Source: JBGTSJ01 sp041940305 (GTDB lineage Bacteria > Planctomycetota > Planctomycetia > Planctomycetales > Planctomycetaceae). Taken from it: a DNA stretch of 64,000 bases. The position numbers and the translations under genes are program-made. The notes under the pieces were generated by a model, which saw only the letters and a list, made by a program, of their open reading frames with translations, did not search any database and had not been told where the DNA came from. The DNA lies in NCBI GenBank assembly GCA_041940305.1, contig JBGTSJ010000022.1, positions 29,545 to 93,544 on the forward strand, written 5' to 3'. Numbering within the stretch: position 1 is the first letter of the stretch; each line of letters starts with the position of its first letter. Of this stretch, positions 1 through 9,600 are shown piece by piece.

Positions 1-894
1 TTTTGCCAGGAGCGTTCTGATCTCAGGGTCGGTGAAGATCCGCCGGTCGCCGTCCCGCCGCTCCGCGCTGCTGGTAACGCCCCGCAGTTCGTCGTCCAGA
101 AAGCCGCAGTGAATGATCAGCTGGCTGACTCCCGGCGGCAGGTTGCGAATCGTCTCCACGTAGTTGTTCCGGCGCTCATCATGCGTATCCCCGCCGTAGA
201 ACTGAGCGAGCCCGTCCAGCACGGGCAGGTTCTCCTGGTCGAGAGCCTGCAGCAGCCGCGGTCCGGTCTCGGCCAGCGCCGGATACTGCTGAGCGGTGCG
301 CCCTTCCGCGTCGCGGAGGAACAGCACCGGCAGGTCGTACTCCACTCCGAGCGAGACGTACACCTCGAGCAGATCAGGACGGCTGACCAGCGCCCCCATG
401 TGCGTGTCGAGGTGGCTGATCGGAATGCCGAGCTCTCGCGCCCGTTCAATCTGCGCCCGGAGTTCGATCTCCACTTCGTGCGCCCGAACATTGGCCGCGA
501 CGAGCGGCACGTCGTCCCACAGGTAGCCGTCCTTGTCGACCAGGCTCGGCACCTGCTCGCGCGGAGCGCACGGCCCCCAGCGGTAGTACTTCCATTCGGA
601 ATTGAGCGTCAGATGGATCCCGTAGTCGAACTCGGGATGCTCGCTGGCGTAGGCGGCGAACTCCGTCACCCAGGGGCAGGGCATCATGATGCTGCACGAT
701 GAGACAATCCCTTCCTCCAGCGCCTCGATCGTGGCCCGGTTCACCGAGTGGCACATGCCGGCATCGTCGGCATGGATGATCAGGTATCGCTTCGGCGGCG
801 CGCCATCGTCACACCGGGCGACTCCCTCTCCGCCGGCCAGTGCGGCCAGGATCATCACGGGACAGGACAGAGACCTTCGTAAGGCGGGGAACAT
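1..894 (-). CDS. ChbG/YdjC-like polysaccharide deacetylase (3' end outside window)
   Basis: The first 298 codons are visible; the C-terminus lies beyond base 1. The frame starts at an ATG and begins with a short hydrophobic stretch (VMILAALAG), probably a signal peptide. The segment YLIIHADDAGMCHS follows, where the paired Asp residues are typical metal ligands of the ChbG/YdjC fold. Further on, ISHLDTHMG supplies the His ligands. Family members are metal-dependent carbohydrate deacetylases of the TIM-barrel type, acting on chitooligosaccharides or related sugars; substrate here is unknown. The gene reads away from the tRNA-Arg at 1053 and has no visible operon partner in the window. Family assignment is firm, substrate is not. 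Confidence 0.85.
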   Translation of the reverse strand, partial: MFPALRRSLSCPVMILAALAGGEGVARCDDGAPPKRYLIIHADDAGMCHSVNRATIEALEEGIVSSCSIMMPCPWVTEFAAYASEHPEFDYGIHLTLNSEWKYYRWGPCAPREQVPSLVDKDGYLWDDVPLVAANVRAHEVEIELRAQIERARELGIPISHLDTHMGALVSRPDLLEVYVSLGVEYDLPVLFLRDAEGRTAQQYPALAETGPRLLQALDQENLPVLDGLAQFYGGDTHDERRNNYVETIRNLPPGVSQLIIHCGFLDDELRGVTSSAERRDGDRRIFTDPEIRTLLAK

Positions 895-1052
895 GCTTGG
901 CTCGTCGACGCTGTGAAGAAAGGGAGCCCCGCCGGGTGATCGATCCCCGCGGGCTCCCCGATGCTAGCGGTCCTCACCGTCTGCCGAAAGAGTTGACACC
1001 TCATGGGGGCAGCCGTAGATTTCAGACCGATCGCGCGACAGCGCGCCTATAC

Positions 1053-1126
1053 GTCCCCGTAGCTCAATTGGATAGAGTGTCGGCCTCCGGAGCCGAAGGT
1101 TGCAGGTTCGAATCCTGCCGGGGATA
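1053..1126 (+). tRNA. tRNA-Arg (anticodon CCG)
   Basis: A complete cloverleaf: acceptor GTCCCCG pairs with CGGGGAT (first pair G-U), the D-arm carries AGCTCAATTGGATAGAG, the anticodon stem TCGGC/GCCGA encloses CTCCGGA with anticodon CCG, and the T-arm is GCAGG-TTCGAAT-CCTGC. No CCA is encoded. It has full-size normal arms, which makes it a useful comparison for the array at 48.5-52.5 kb, where the same anticodon appears again. Confidence 0.95.
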
Positions 1127-1313
1127 GTCGCCCAACTTCAATCGCCCACGGCGGAAATGGAGCGATTCGGGCTCTACTATCTTCAGGCGATTGAATCCCC
1201 CGTCGCCACTGACGCCTCCAACGGACGCTCAACCGCAGGACGTCATGACTTGAAAAGGCCGCGCGGTACCGGCGGCGACGATGGGATTCCCACGGAGGGG
1301 TGCAGTAACTCTT

Positions 1314-1337
1314 GGTTGTCCGCGAAGCGGACAACCC
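1314..1337. terminator. Intergenic hairpin, possible terminator
   Basis: GGTTGTCCGC and GCGGACAACC form a 10-bp perfect stem with a GAA loop. It lies between the tRNA-Arg and the 3' end of the minus-strand DUF1501 gene, so it could end either transcript; no clear T-run follows on either strand. In the rest of 1127-1490 I see no convincing gene; open frames there are antisense to the tRNA. Confidence 0.45.
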
Positions 1338-1490
1338 AAAGTCGCAGGCACACTCTGAGTGCAGTCCGCTGGATTCGCGACAACGCGCAGCTCTCTCCGA
1401 CCCACGTCGTGCGAAACTCCAGAAACCCGCTCCGGCCCCCTCCAACGGAGTCTTCCCGCCTGGCTTGCTTGCCGGCCCCTTCCGTGAGGC

Positions 1491-2885
1491 TTACGCCTGA
1501 GAAGCCCCAACCAACTCGCGAATTGGCGATCCCGATTCGACAAGATACAGCGGACGACCAGCCCGGTCGGGGAACGCGATCTGGCGACCGTCTATCCCGA
1601 GGTGGTGGTAGATGGTGGCGGCGACGTCTTCGGGAGACAGCGGCCGCTCGGTGACGTAAGAGCCGGTGTCGTTTGAGGCGCCGACGATCAATCCTCGGGG
1701 CAGCCGGCCGCCACCCATGAGAACACTGAAGACATCCCCCCAGTGGTCACGTCCTGCCGCAGAGTTCATCCGTGGCGTGCGGCCAAACTCTCCCATCGCC
1801 ACAATCAGCGTCCGTTCGTACATGCCGCGGTCTATCAGGTCGCGGACAAGCGTGGCGAGAGCGCGGTCAAACGGCGGAAGCAGCAGGTTCGCCCCTTCGG
1901 CAGTCGCATAGCGGTTGGCTGTGCCGTGATGGTCCCAGGGCTGGGTGTTCACGGTGACAAACGTCACGCCGCGCTCGACGAGTCTACGGGCGAGCAGCGC
2001 GCTCTGGCCAAACTCGTGCCGGCCGTACTGGTCGCGCAGCGAATCAGGTTCGGCAGAGATATCGAACGCCTCCCGCACCTGCCGGGTCGTGAGCAGGTCG
2101 AAGGCGGACTGGTAGTGTTCGCCAAGATCGCGGACGTGCGGCTCAACGCTCCGACGCCCCGCATCCAAAGTGTCCAGCAGGGAACGGCGGCTTTCGAGTC
2201 GATCGAACGTGAGCCCCTGGGCGAGAGACAAGTCACGGACGCGGAAGTCGGCTGAGTTGGGATCCGAGTTGACCACGAACGGATTGGCGCCGCCGCCGAG
2301 GTAGGCCGCATAGTGAAACAGGTTGTCGGTGCCGCCGCGCAGATGCGGCACCGCCGCGTACGCCGGCACATGCGGGGCATTGGGGCCACGGAGGACCCCG
2401 GTCGCCGATCCCAGGGAGGGGCGTCTTTGGATCTTATTGTCGGGCTTGTTGAAGTCGGGACCTTCAAAGCCTGTCAGCATCCAGTGGTTGCCTTTGGTGT
2501 GGTCTCCCGTAAAGTGCCGCACGCTGCGCAGGATGACCAGCTGGTCCATCACGCGCGCCGATTCAGGCAGAGTCTCGGAGAAGTGCACACCCGGGATGCT
2601 GGTGGAGACGGCGCCGAACGGTCCGCGGAACTCGGAAAGCGCCTCGGGCTTGGGATCCCAGGTCTCGTGATGGCCGGGACCGCCGCTCATCCAGAGGAGG
2701 ATCACGGCGGTGTCGCTGGCGGCCGTATCGGACCGGCCGGGATGTGCCGAATCCGACGCGGCTGTGCGAGCAGCGAAGTAGTCAGCCAGCGACAGGCCGC
2801 CCAGGCCCAGAAAGCCGGCGCGGACGAAGTTCCGTCGCGAAAGCGGAGCGCCTGCTGACGTCGACTGTCCCAAAGCGTCGATCAT
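1491..2885 (-). CDS. DUF1501 family protein (paralogue 1)
   Basis: A 464-residue protein of the DUF1501 family, which has an alkaline-phosphatase/sulfatase-like fold and is heavily expanded in planctomycetes. Biochemical function is not established. Residues 17-38 (SRRNFVRAGFLGLGGLSL) form a Tat-like signal with a short hydrophobic core, so export is expected. Family landmarks are the early MSGGPGHHETWDPKPEA segment and the later GEFGRTPRMN...GRDHWGD segment. In planctomycetes these genes are usually coupled to DUF1549/DUF1553 cytochrome genes; none is adjacent here. The neighbours at 3289 and 4921 are paralogues in the same orientation, but gaps of 0.2-0.4 kb suggest separate transcripts. 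Confidence 0.9.
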   Translation of the reverse strand: MIDALGQSTSAGAPLSRRNFVRAGFLGLGGLSLADYFAARTAASDSAHPGRSDTAASDTAVILLWMSGGPGHHETWDPKPEALSEFRGPFGAVSTSIPGVHFSETLPESARVMDQLVILRSVRHFTGDHTKGNHWMLTGFEGPDFNKPDNKIQRRPSLGSATGVLRGPNAPHVPAYAAVPHLRGGTDNLFHYAAYLGGGANPFVVNSDPNSADFRVRDLSLAQGLTFDRLESRRSLLDTLDAGRRSVEPHVRDLGEHYQSAFDLLTTRQVREAFDISAEPDSLRDQYGRHEFGQSALLARRLVERGVTFVTVNTQPWDHHGTANRYATAEGANLLLPPFDRALATLVRDLIDRGMYERTLIVAMGEFGRTPRMNSAAGRDHWGDVFSVLMGGGRLPRGLIVGASNDTGSYVTERPLSPEDVAATIYHHLGIDGRQIAFPDRAGRPLYLVESGSPIRELVGASQA

Positions 2886-3092
2886 GGTTCGGAATCGAGA
2901 GGTTCCGAAAGCCCGGAAACGTGACTTTCGTTAGCGCCGCCGGTTGAGATGCTCCATATTCTGATCCCACCGGCGCAATCCGACAAGAGCAAGGGGCGTG
3001 GCCCTCGGACTCGCGGTGACATTCAATGGACTGTGCGATCTGGCACTCGACCACCCCCGCGTCGCCAAGCGGCGCATCACCCAAGCATGACG

Positions 3093-3120
3093 AGCCGGCC
3101 GAAAGGCCGGCTTTCTTCAT
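3093..3120 (+). terminator. Rho-independent terminator
   Basis: AGCCGGCC-GAAA-GGCCGGCT is an 8-bp GC stem with a GNRA tetraloop, followed on the plus strand by TTCTTCATTT. It lies in the 403-bp gap between two minus-strand DUF1501 genes. The T-run is only on the plus side, and I see no plus-strand protein gene just upstream. The rest of 2886-3288 contains nothing else I can name. Confidence 0.65.
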
Positions 3121-3288
3121 TTGCGGAAATGCCCTCTCTGTTCCACCTCGGCCCCACCCCCGGCCGGCACGCGGTTCGGCCTCCCGGACCCGGCGCTCCC
3201 CCTGACGGACACGCCGCTGGCCGTCAATGAATGCCGCGTCCGGATGCGTGGCCCGACCTCTGCGCCAACATCTCTGGCAAGCGCGCAT

Positions 3289-4716
3289 TCAACTCAGGAT
3301 CGCCTCAATTGGCGCTCCTCCGTTCGCCGCCCTCACCGGTCTGTTGTTCTGATCGTAGACTGGCATTTCAGGATCGACGCCGACGATTTCCAGAATCGTC
3401 GCACAGATGTCCGCAGCCGACACCGGGTTGGTCTTCACGAACGCGGCCTGGTCGTCCGATTCACCGAAGATGGCGCCTCCCTGGACTCCGGCTCCGGCCA
3501 GCATGACCGAAAAGCACGACGTCCAATGGTCCCGGCCGCCATCGGCGTTGATCCTGGGAGTGCGGCCCATTTCGCTCATGACCACCACCAGCGTCTCGTC
3601 GAGAAGCCCGGTGGCCTGCAGGTCTTCCATCAGGGCGGAGAACGCCGCATCGAAATTGGGCAGCAGATACTCCTTGAGAATCGGGAAGTTCCGTGCGTGC
3701 GTGTCCCACACTTCCTGGTTCAACTGAAAGCGTGCCGAATATCCGTCCCAGGTCACGTTGACGAACCGCACGCCGGCTTCGAGGAGCCTGCGCCCCACCA
3801 GCGTGCTGTTGCCGAACAGCGTGTTCCCGTAGCGTGCGCGATGGCCGGGGTCCACCTGCTCCAGATCGAATGCGTCACGCACGCGGGATTGCGACAGCAG
3901 ATCGAACGCCATCTCCTGGAACCGGCCGAGTTGCGCCGCCTGACCCAGTTCCCGCCTCTGCAGATCAAACTGTGTCAGCAGATCGCGACGTCTGTCGAGT
4001 CGATCCAGCGTGATGCCTTCCTGCAGCGCTCCGTTGGGAAGCACCGGGACGCCGCGCACCACTTTCGGGTGATAGACGACGTCTCCCTGGCCGTCATCGG
4101 AGTACGGCGTGCACTCGGAAAAGAGCGGATCGTACCGCTTGCCGAGAAATCCGCCGTAGGGACCGGGCTTACGAACGGCCAGTCCCCAGCCGAGGTAGTT
4201 GGGAAGATACACATAGCTCGGCACGCCGTGCTGTTCCGGCGACGTCAGGGCTACGATCGAGCCGATACTCGGTGGATATGTATCCTTCGTGGTCCCGATG
4301 TCCGCGAGCATCTCATCGTAGCCGGTGTAGCTCGGCAACGTGTTGTGACATCCCCCTTTGTGGGAGACCGATCGCACGACGGCGATCTTATGGGCCCATT
4401 GGGCCAGGCCGGGAAGATGCTCGCAGACCTGCAGCGCAGGATTGGTGGTCGCGATAGGTTGGAATTCACTCCGGATTCCGCTCGGCGCTTCCGGCTTCAG
4501 ATCGACCATGTCCTGCGTCGCGGCGCCGCCGAGCAGGTACAGGACGATGACATTCTTGGCGCGCGCAGGCACCCCTGGCACCGTGGTGCTCTGGTTCGCC
4601 GCCAGCCATCGCGGCAGCGCCGCTCCACCGATCATTGACAGGCCGCCGGCCAGCAGCGTCTCGCGGCGCGTGATTCCCTGGCAGGTCCGACGCGGGCTCC
4701 CCAGCATCCTGAGCAT
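3289..4716 (-). CDS. DUF1501 family protein (paralogue 2)
   Basis: A 475-residue DUF1501 protein. The start at 4716 was chosen over a longer frame because GGAGGA lies 4 bases upstream and the translation begins just before a Tat-like signal (TRRETLLAGGLSMIGGAAL). Family landmarks are the early LLGGAATQDMVDLKPEAP segment and the later SEMGRTPRIN...GRDHWTSC segment. The His of the second segment aligns with the metal-binding region of alkaline-phosphatase-like folds. It is probably exported and its substrate is unknown. It shares orientation and spacing style with the paralogues on either side and lacks the usual DUF1549/DUF1553 partner. Confidence 0.9.
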   Translation of the reverse strand: MLRMLGSPRRTCQGITRRETLLAGGLSMIGGAALPRWLAANQSTTVPGVPARAKNVIVLYLLGGAATQDMVDLKPEAPSGIRSEFQPIATTNPALQVCEHLPGLAQWAHKIAVVRSVSHKGGCHNTLPSYTGYDEMLADIGTTKDTYPPSIGSIVALTSPEQHGVPSYVYLPNYLGWGLAVRKPGPYGGFLGKRYDPLFSECTPYSDDGQGDVVYHPKVVRGVPVLPNGALQEGITLDRLDRRRDLLTQFDLQRRELGQAAQLGRFQEMAFDLLSQSRVRDAFDLEQVDPGHRARYGNTLFGNSTLVGRRLLEAGVRFVNVTWDGYSARFQLNQEVWDTHARNFPILKEYLLPNFDAAFSALMEDLQATGLLDETLVVVMSEMGRTPRINADGGRDHWTSCFSVMLAGAGVQGGAIFGESDDQAAFVKTNPVSAADICATILEIVGVDPEMPVYDQNNRPVRAANGGAPIEAILS

Positions 4717-4920
4717 GAACTCCTCCGGCGCGGAAACAGGATTCGAATGCGAGCGGCCTTGCGGCTCTATTTCACAGTTCACCCGACGCCGGGACAAGTG
4801 AAGAGACTTGAGCCCAAGGGGAAGTCCGTATTGATGCTGACCGGATTTGACCTGCAGGTTGTACCTTGGTGGGCATGACGAAGCAGCAGGTATGAGAGGC
4901 GTCGGCATCGGGCCTGCCTC

Positions 4921-6402
4921 TCAGAACAGCCCCAAGATTGGCTGGCCGCTCTGCACGAGCCGGCGGGGCCGCTGGAGCGTGTCGAGGTATTCGGTTTCAG
5001 CAGGAATGCCGAGGGCGTGGTAGATGGTTGATACTAGGTCGTAGGGGTGCACACGCTCGGACTTGGGCCAGGCGCCGTGTCGGTCCGATTCGCCGTAGAC
5101 CTGTCCGGGACGTACGCCGCCGCCGGCGATCAGGAAGCTGTAGCATTCAGGCCAGTGGTCGCGGCCGCCGGGACCGACATTGTTGGTCGTGGACGCGCCG
5201 ATCTTGGGCGAGCGGCCGAACTCTCCGATGGCGACGACGAGCGTCGTGTCGAGCAAACCGCGCTGCGCGAGGTCCTCAATCAGTGCGGCGAGCGACTGGT
5301 CGAACACCGGGCAGCGGTGGTCGCGGAGCATCGGGAAGTTGTTGCGATGCGTATCCCAGGAGCCGTCGGGTCCGGGGGCGGGCTCATCGTCGGAGCGCGC
5401 GGGCCAGTTGACCTGGACGAAGCGGGTCTCGGCTTCGACCAGCCGTCGGGCTAAGAGGCAGCTTTGCCCGAAACGAGTCATGCCGTAGCGTCCGCGGAGC
5501 TCGGCCGGTTCTTCCTCCAGTCGGAACGCCCGCATGGCGCGGTTGGACTGGATGAGCGAGAGAGCTGTGTCGTAGAAGTCATCGAACGGCGCAACGGCGG
5601 GTCCGGCGAGCGGGCCGCCCGCGTTCAGAGCGGCCTGCTCGCGCAGGGCATCGGCCTGACGGCCGATCGTGGTCTGCAGGTCGATCCGCGACTGGAGGCG
5701 GCCCAGTGAGACTTCCTCCGGGAGGGTGAGGCCTTCCAGCCGGATCGGCTGCGTCGGGTCGTCATACATGGCGAACGGGTCGTATGTCCCGCCGAGCAAT
5801 CCGGCCGACTGCGCAACGCCGACTTCGCGTCCCTCCTTGACCGGCGCTCCCAGCGCGACGTTGGAGAGGTCGCCGATGCGGCCGGGGCGGTACTTCGCGG
5901 CGATAGCGCCAATGGAGGGCAAGTCCTCGCGGGATGGAGGCACGGCGAGGCCGGTGGGAGAGAAGTTGGTCGGGTCGTGCCCGGTCAGCAGCATGTAGAT
6001 CGCCGCGCCGTGATTGCGCAGTCCCTTGGGATCGACGCCGATGGAGCGCACGAGCGAGAAGTGCTTCGCCTGGACGGCCAGGCGAGGCAGCACTTCGCCG
6101 ACGAATAGGCCCGGCGCGCTGGTGGGAATTGGCGCGAACTCGCCGCGGATCTCGGCGGGTGCCTCGGGCTTGGGGTCCCAGAGATCGATGTGGCTGGGTG
6201 AACCCTGCAGATAAACGAAGATGACCGATTCCGCGCGGCCGAAGCCCGGCAGGCGGACCGACTCCGCCGCCAATGCACCCCGGCGATGTGCCAGGAAGTC
6301 CGGGAGGCTCAGGCCAAGCAGAGAGATACCGCCGACGGTCAGGAGCTCGCGGCGGGTAACGGTGTCGCAGAGGCGTCCCGGTCGGCCGAGGACGGAAAGC
6401 AT
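4921..6402 (-). CDS. DUF1501 family protein (paralogue 3)
   Basis: A 493-residue DUF1501 protein. The start at 6402 places GAGG 8 bases upstream and precedes the Tat-like segment VTRRELLTVGGISLLGLSL; a longer frame upstream adds only low-complexity residues. Family motifs are YLQGSPSHIDLWDPKPEA near the N-terminus and GEFGRSPKIG...GRDHWPEC near the C-terminus. It is likely secreted or periplasmic. It diverges from the large propeller-cytochrome gene at 6631 across a gap of about 230 bp, which must hold both promoters. The family is clear and the reaction is not known. Confidence 0.9.
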   Translation of the reverse strand: MLSVLGRPGRLCDTVTRRELLTVGGISLLGLSLPDFLAHRRGALAAESVRLPGFGRAESVIFVYLQGSPSHIDLWDPKPEAPAEIRGEFAPIPTSAPGLFVGEVLPRLAVQAKHFSLVRSIGVDPKGLRNHGAAIYMLLTGHDPTNFSPTGLAVPPSREDLPSIGAIAAKYRPGRIGDLSNVALGAPVKEGREVGVAQSAGLLGGTYDPFAMYDDPTQPIRLEGLTLPEEVSLGRLQSRIDLQTTIGRQADALREQAALNAGGPLAGPAVAPFDDFYDTALSLIQSNRAMRAFRLEEEPAELRGRYGMTRFGQSCLLARRLVEAETRFVQVNWPARSDDEPAPGPDGSWDTHRNNFPMLRDHRCPVFDQSLAALIEDLAQRGLLDTTLVVAIGEFGRSPKIGASTTNNVGPGGRDHWPECYSFLIAGGGVRPGQVYGESDRHGAWPKSERVHPYDLVSTIYHALGIPAETEYLDTLQRPRRLVQSGQPILGLF

Positions 6403-6630
6403 GGCGTGCGCCTCGTGAACGGGGAGGCATTGGCAAGTGCAGCGTCGAACGTATCGAGAGTCCTGGGGACGTGCAAGCGGTGCTTGTGCCGCTGCTGCAG
6501 ACCTGCCGGTCAACAGCGGGCGCCAGGGAGGAGCTGAGGCGCCCGAGTCGGCTTATTTGCGATCCCGGACGAAGTCACGTTACAAGAAGGAACGTCTGCC
6601 AGTTGGATTCCATTGCGAAGAGCGGATTCG

Positions 6631-9600
6631 ATGATGATGCGTGACCGAGTGCTGAGGCTGGGACTGAGCTTGCTGTTGACGGGCTGGTGCGGGGTTGCGA
6701 TGCCGCAGTCTGTTCCGCTGAACCCGGCGGTCGATCGTGAGGAGCTGATCTTCACCCCGCCCGGGTTTGACCAGCCGGGGCAGCCGGCGGTGGCCGAGGG
6801 AGAGAACACCGCCGAGGTGCGAATCACGGTGCGCGATGCCGAGACAGGGGAGCCGACCCCCTGCCGCATCAATGTGGTGGGACCGGACGGAAACTTCTAC
6901 GAGCCGGCCGAACACCCGCTGAAGCAGTACAGCCTGACGGGGGAGTGGCCGAATTGGCCGAACGCGTGGGGGAACCGACCGGGGAAGGCGCCGTTCCGGT
7001 ACTTCGGGCGGTTCTTTTACACCACGGGAGAGGCGGCGGTGCGTGTACCGGCGGGCGTGGTGCGGGTCGAGGTCTGGAAGGGCTTCGAGTACGGGCCAGT
7101 GACGGAGTCGCTCGAGATTGCGGCCGGGGAGAAGCAGGAGGTGCAGCTGCAGCTGGAGCACGCCATCGATGCGCCGGCGCTCGGATACTACTCGGGTGAT
7201 CCGCACGTGCACATTGCGCGGACCAGCGAAGCGGAGGACGCGCGGACGCTCGATCTGATGGAGGCGGAGGACATCCATTACACGACGCTGCTGGGCTACA
7301 ACGATCCGGCCGGTCCGTATGCGGGCTTCATGGATCAGCTGGACACTCCGCAACGCCGCGGGATGGGGCATGATTCGCTACAGTCGCGTGGCGAGTACCA
7401 CCTGCTGTCGGGCCAGGAGTACCGGACGGGGACGTACGGGCATCTCAATCTGTTTCTGCTGGACGACATCGTCTTCCCGGGGGAGAGCTTCAACGCCGAC
7501 AACTGGCCGCTGTACGGCGACGTCGGGCGCGACGCGCAGGATCGGGGAGGGTATGCCTTCTACGCGCACGGCGGATATGCACAGGCGATCTATGCGGACT
7601 TTGTGCAGGGGAACGTCAACGGCGTGGAGCTTCTGCAGTTTGGCGTGTACCGCGGGATCGGACTGGCCGACTGGTATCACATCCTGAATATCGGGTATCG
7701 GTTTCCGTGCATCGGCGCGAGCGACTATCCGGCGTGCCGGATGCTGGGGGACTGCCGCACGTTCGTCGAACTGGGTGACGATCAGACGTTTCCCGCCTGG
7801 CTCAAGGGGGCCGCGGAGGGACGTAGCTTTGTGAGCACCGCGCCGGTGCTGCTGCTGGAGGTGGATGGGCACCGGCCGGGGGATGCCATCGCGGCCGAGG
7901 CGGGACCGGTCCGTCTGCAGGCCAGGGTGCGCGTTCAGTCCGTCGTCGCGCCGGTCACCGACGTACAGCTGGTCGTCAACGGAGAGGTGGTGGAGTCCCT
8001 GCAGGTTACGGCGGAAGAGGGAACGGGAGAGTGGCTGGAGCTGTCGGCGCCGCTGGAGCTGAATGAGTCGGCTTGGATCGCGGCCCGCGCGTTTTCGCTG
8101 TCTCCAGGCGGAGCAGCCGATGCGGAGGCGCACACCAATCCGGTCTTCGTGCATTTGGATGGCAAGGCGCCGTACAGCGAGACGTCGCTGGATGCAATCG
8201 TCGGCGAGATCGACAAACAGATCGCCGCGCATTCCAAGCGCGAGTTCGAGGAACGGGCGCAGGTGCTGACGTACTTCCAGCGCTCCCGCGACATTCTGCT
8301 GTCGATCCGAGCAGCCGGCGGACTGCAGGCCGGTTTCGATCCCCGTGAGCTGGCCGACGCAGCGGCTCGGCTGGAGTCAGACGGCAGCATCGTGATGCCG
8401 ACGGACGAGGAGTTGGCGGAGTTCCTCAAGCCCGTGCCGCCGCAGTCACCCGAGGAAGCGCTGCAGTCGTTCGACATGCTGGACGGGTTCGAGATGCAGC
8501 TCGTGGCGGCCGAGCCGCTGGTCTGCGACCCGATCGCGGCGGCGTTCGACGAGAACGGCAATCTGTACGTCTGCGAGATGCTCGATTACCCGTACAGGCC
8601 GGCAGAAGGGCAGGCACCGATCGGACGCGTGAAATTGCTGCGGGACACCGACGGGGACGGCCGGTTTGATGAGAGCCACGTCTTCGCGGACGAACTGCTG
8701 TGGGCGGGCGGGGTCGCGCCGTGGCGGGGCGGGGTGTACGTCGCCTCGCCTCCTGACATCTGGTACATGCGCGACACCGACGGCGACTTTGTGGCCGACG
8801 AGCGGACGCGGGTCTTCACCGGGTTCGGCCTTGAGAACCAGCAGGGGATGCTCAACAACCTGCAGTTCGGCCTCGACTTCAAAATCTATGGGTCGACGTC
8901 CGTCAACGGAGGCGCGATTGCGACGGTCGATGATCCCGACGCGGGGGTGGTGTCGGTGAGCGGGCGGGATTTTCGGTTCGATCCCGTGAGCGGAACACTG
9001 GAGGCCATCACCGGAACCGTGCAGTTCGGAAACACGTTCGACGACTGGGGAAACCGCTTTCTCTGCAGTGAATCGCAGCCACTTCAGCATGCGGTGCTGC
9101 CGCAGGAGTACCTGGAGCGAAATCCCTATCTGGCGGTGTCGAGCGGAGTCCACAACATTGCGCCGGGGCCGGTGCCGATCTTCCGCATCAGCCCGATCGA
9201 GCGGTGGCGGCATATTCGCAGCAGCCGGCGCGTGGCGTCGGGATCGCGATTGCCGACCGCGGCCGGAGCGAGCCATCACGTGATCGATGCCGCCGCGGGA
9301 GTCACGGTCTATCGCGGCGGGGCTTATCCGGACGAATTCTACGGGAATGTGTTCATTGGCGATGGTCAGAACAACCTGGTGCATCGCCGCAGGCTTGTGC
9401 CGGACGGCGTTACGTTTGCCTCTGAACGGATTGATGAGGGGACGGACTTCTGCCGCTCGCCGGATATCTGGTTCCGCCCCGTCAACTTCGTCAACGCGCC
9501 GGACGGGACTTTGTACGTGCTCGACATGAGCCGCGAAGTACTGGAAGCGATTCACATTCCGCTGGACGTGGTCAAGCATCTGGACCTGAAGAGCGGGCGC

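Noticed and set aside
1047..1445. Minus-strand open frame across the tRNA-Arg
   Set aside because: The C-terminal phrase comes from reading a tRNA backwards; there is no independent support.
3121..4638. Long plus-strand open frame opposite DUF1501 paralogue 2
   Set aside because: It is antisense to a clear family member, is rich in Arg/His and has no motif; high GC makes such frames common.
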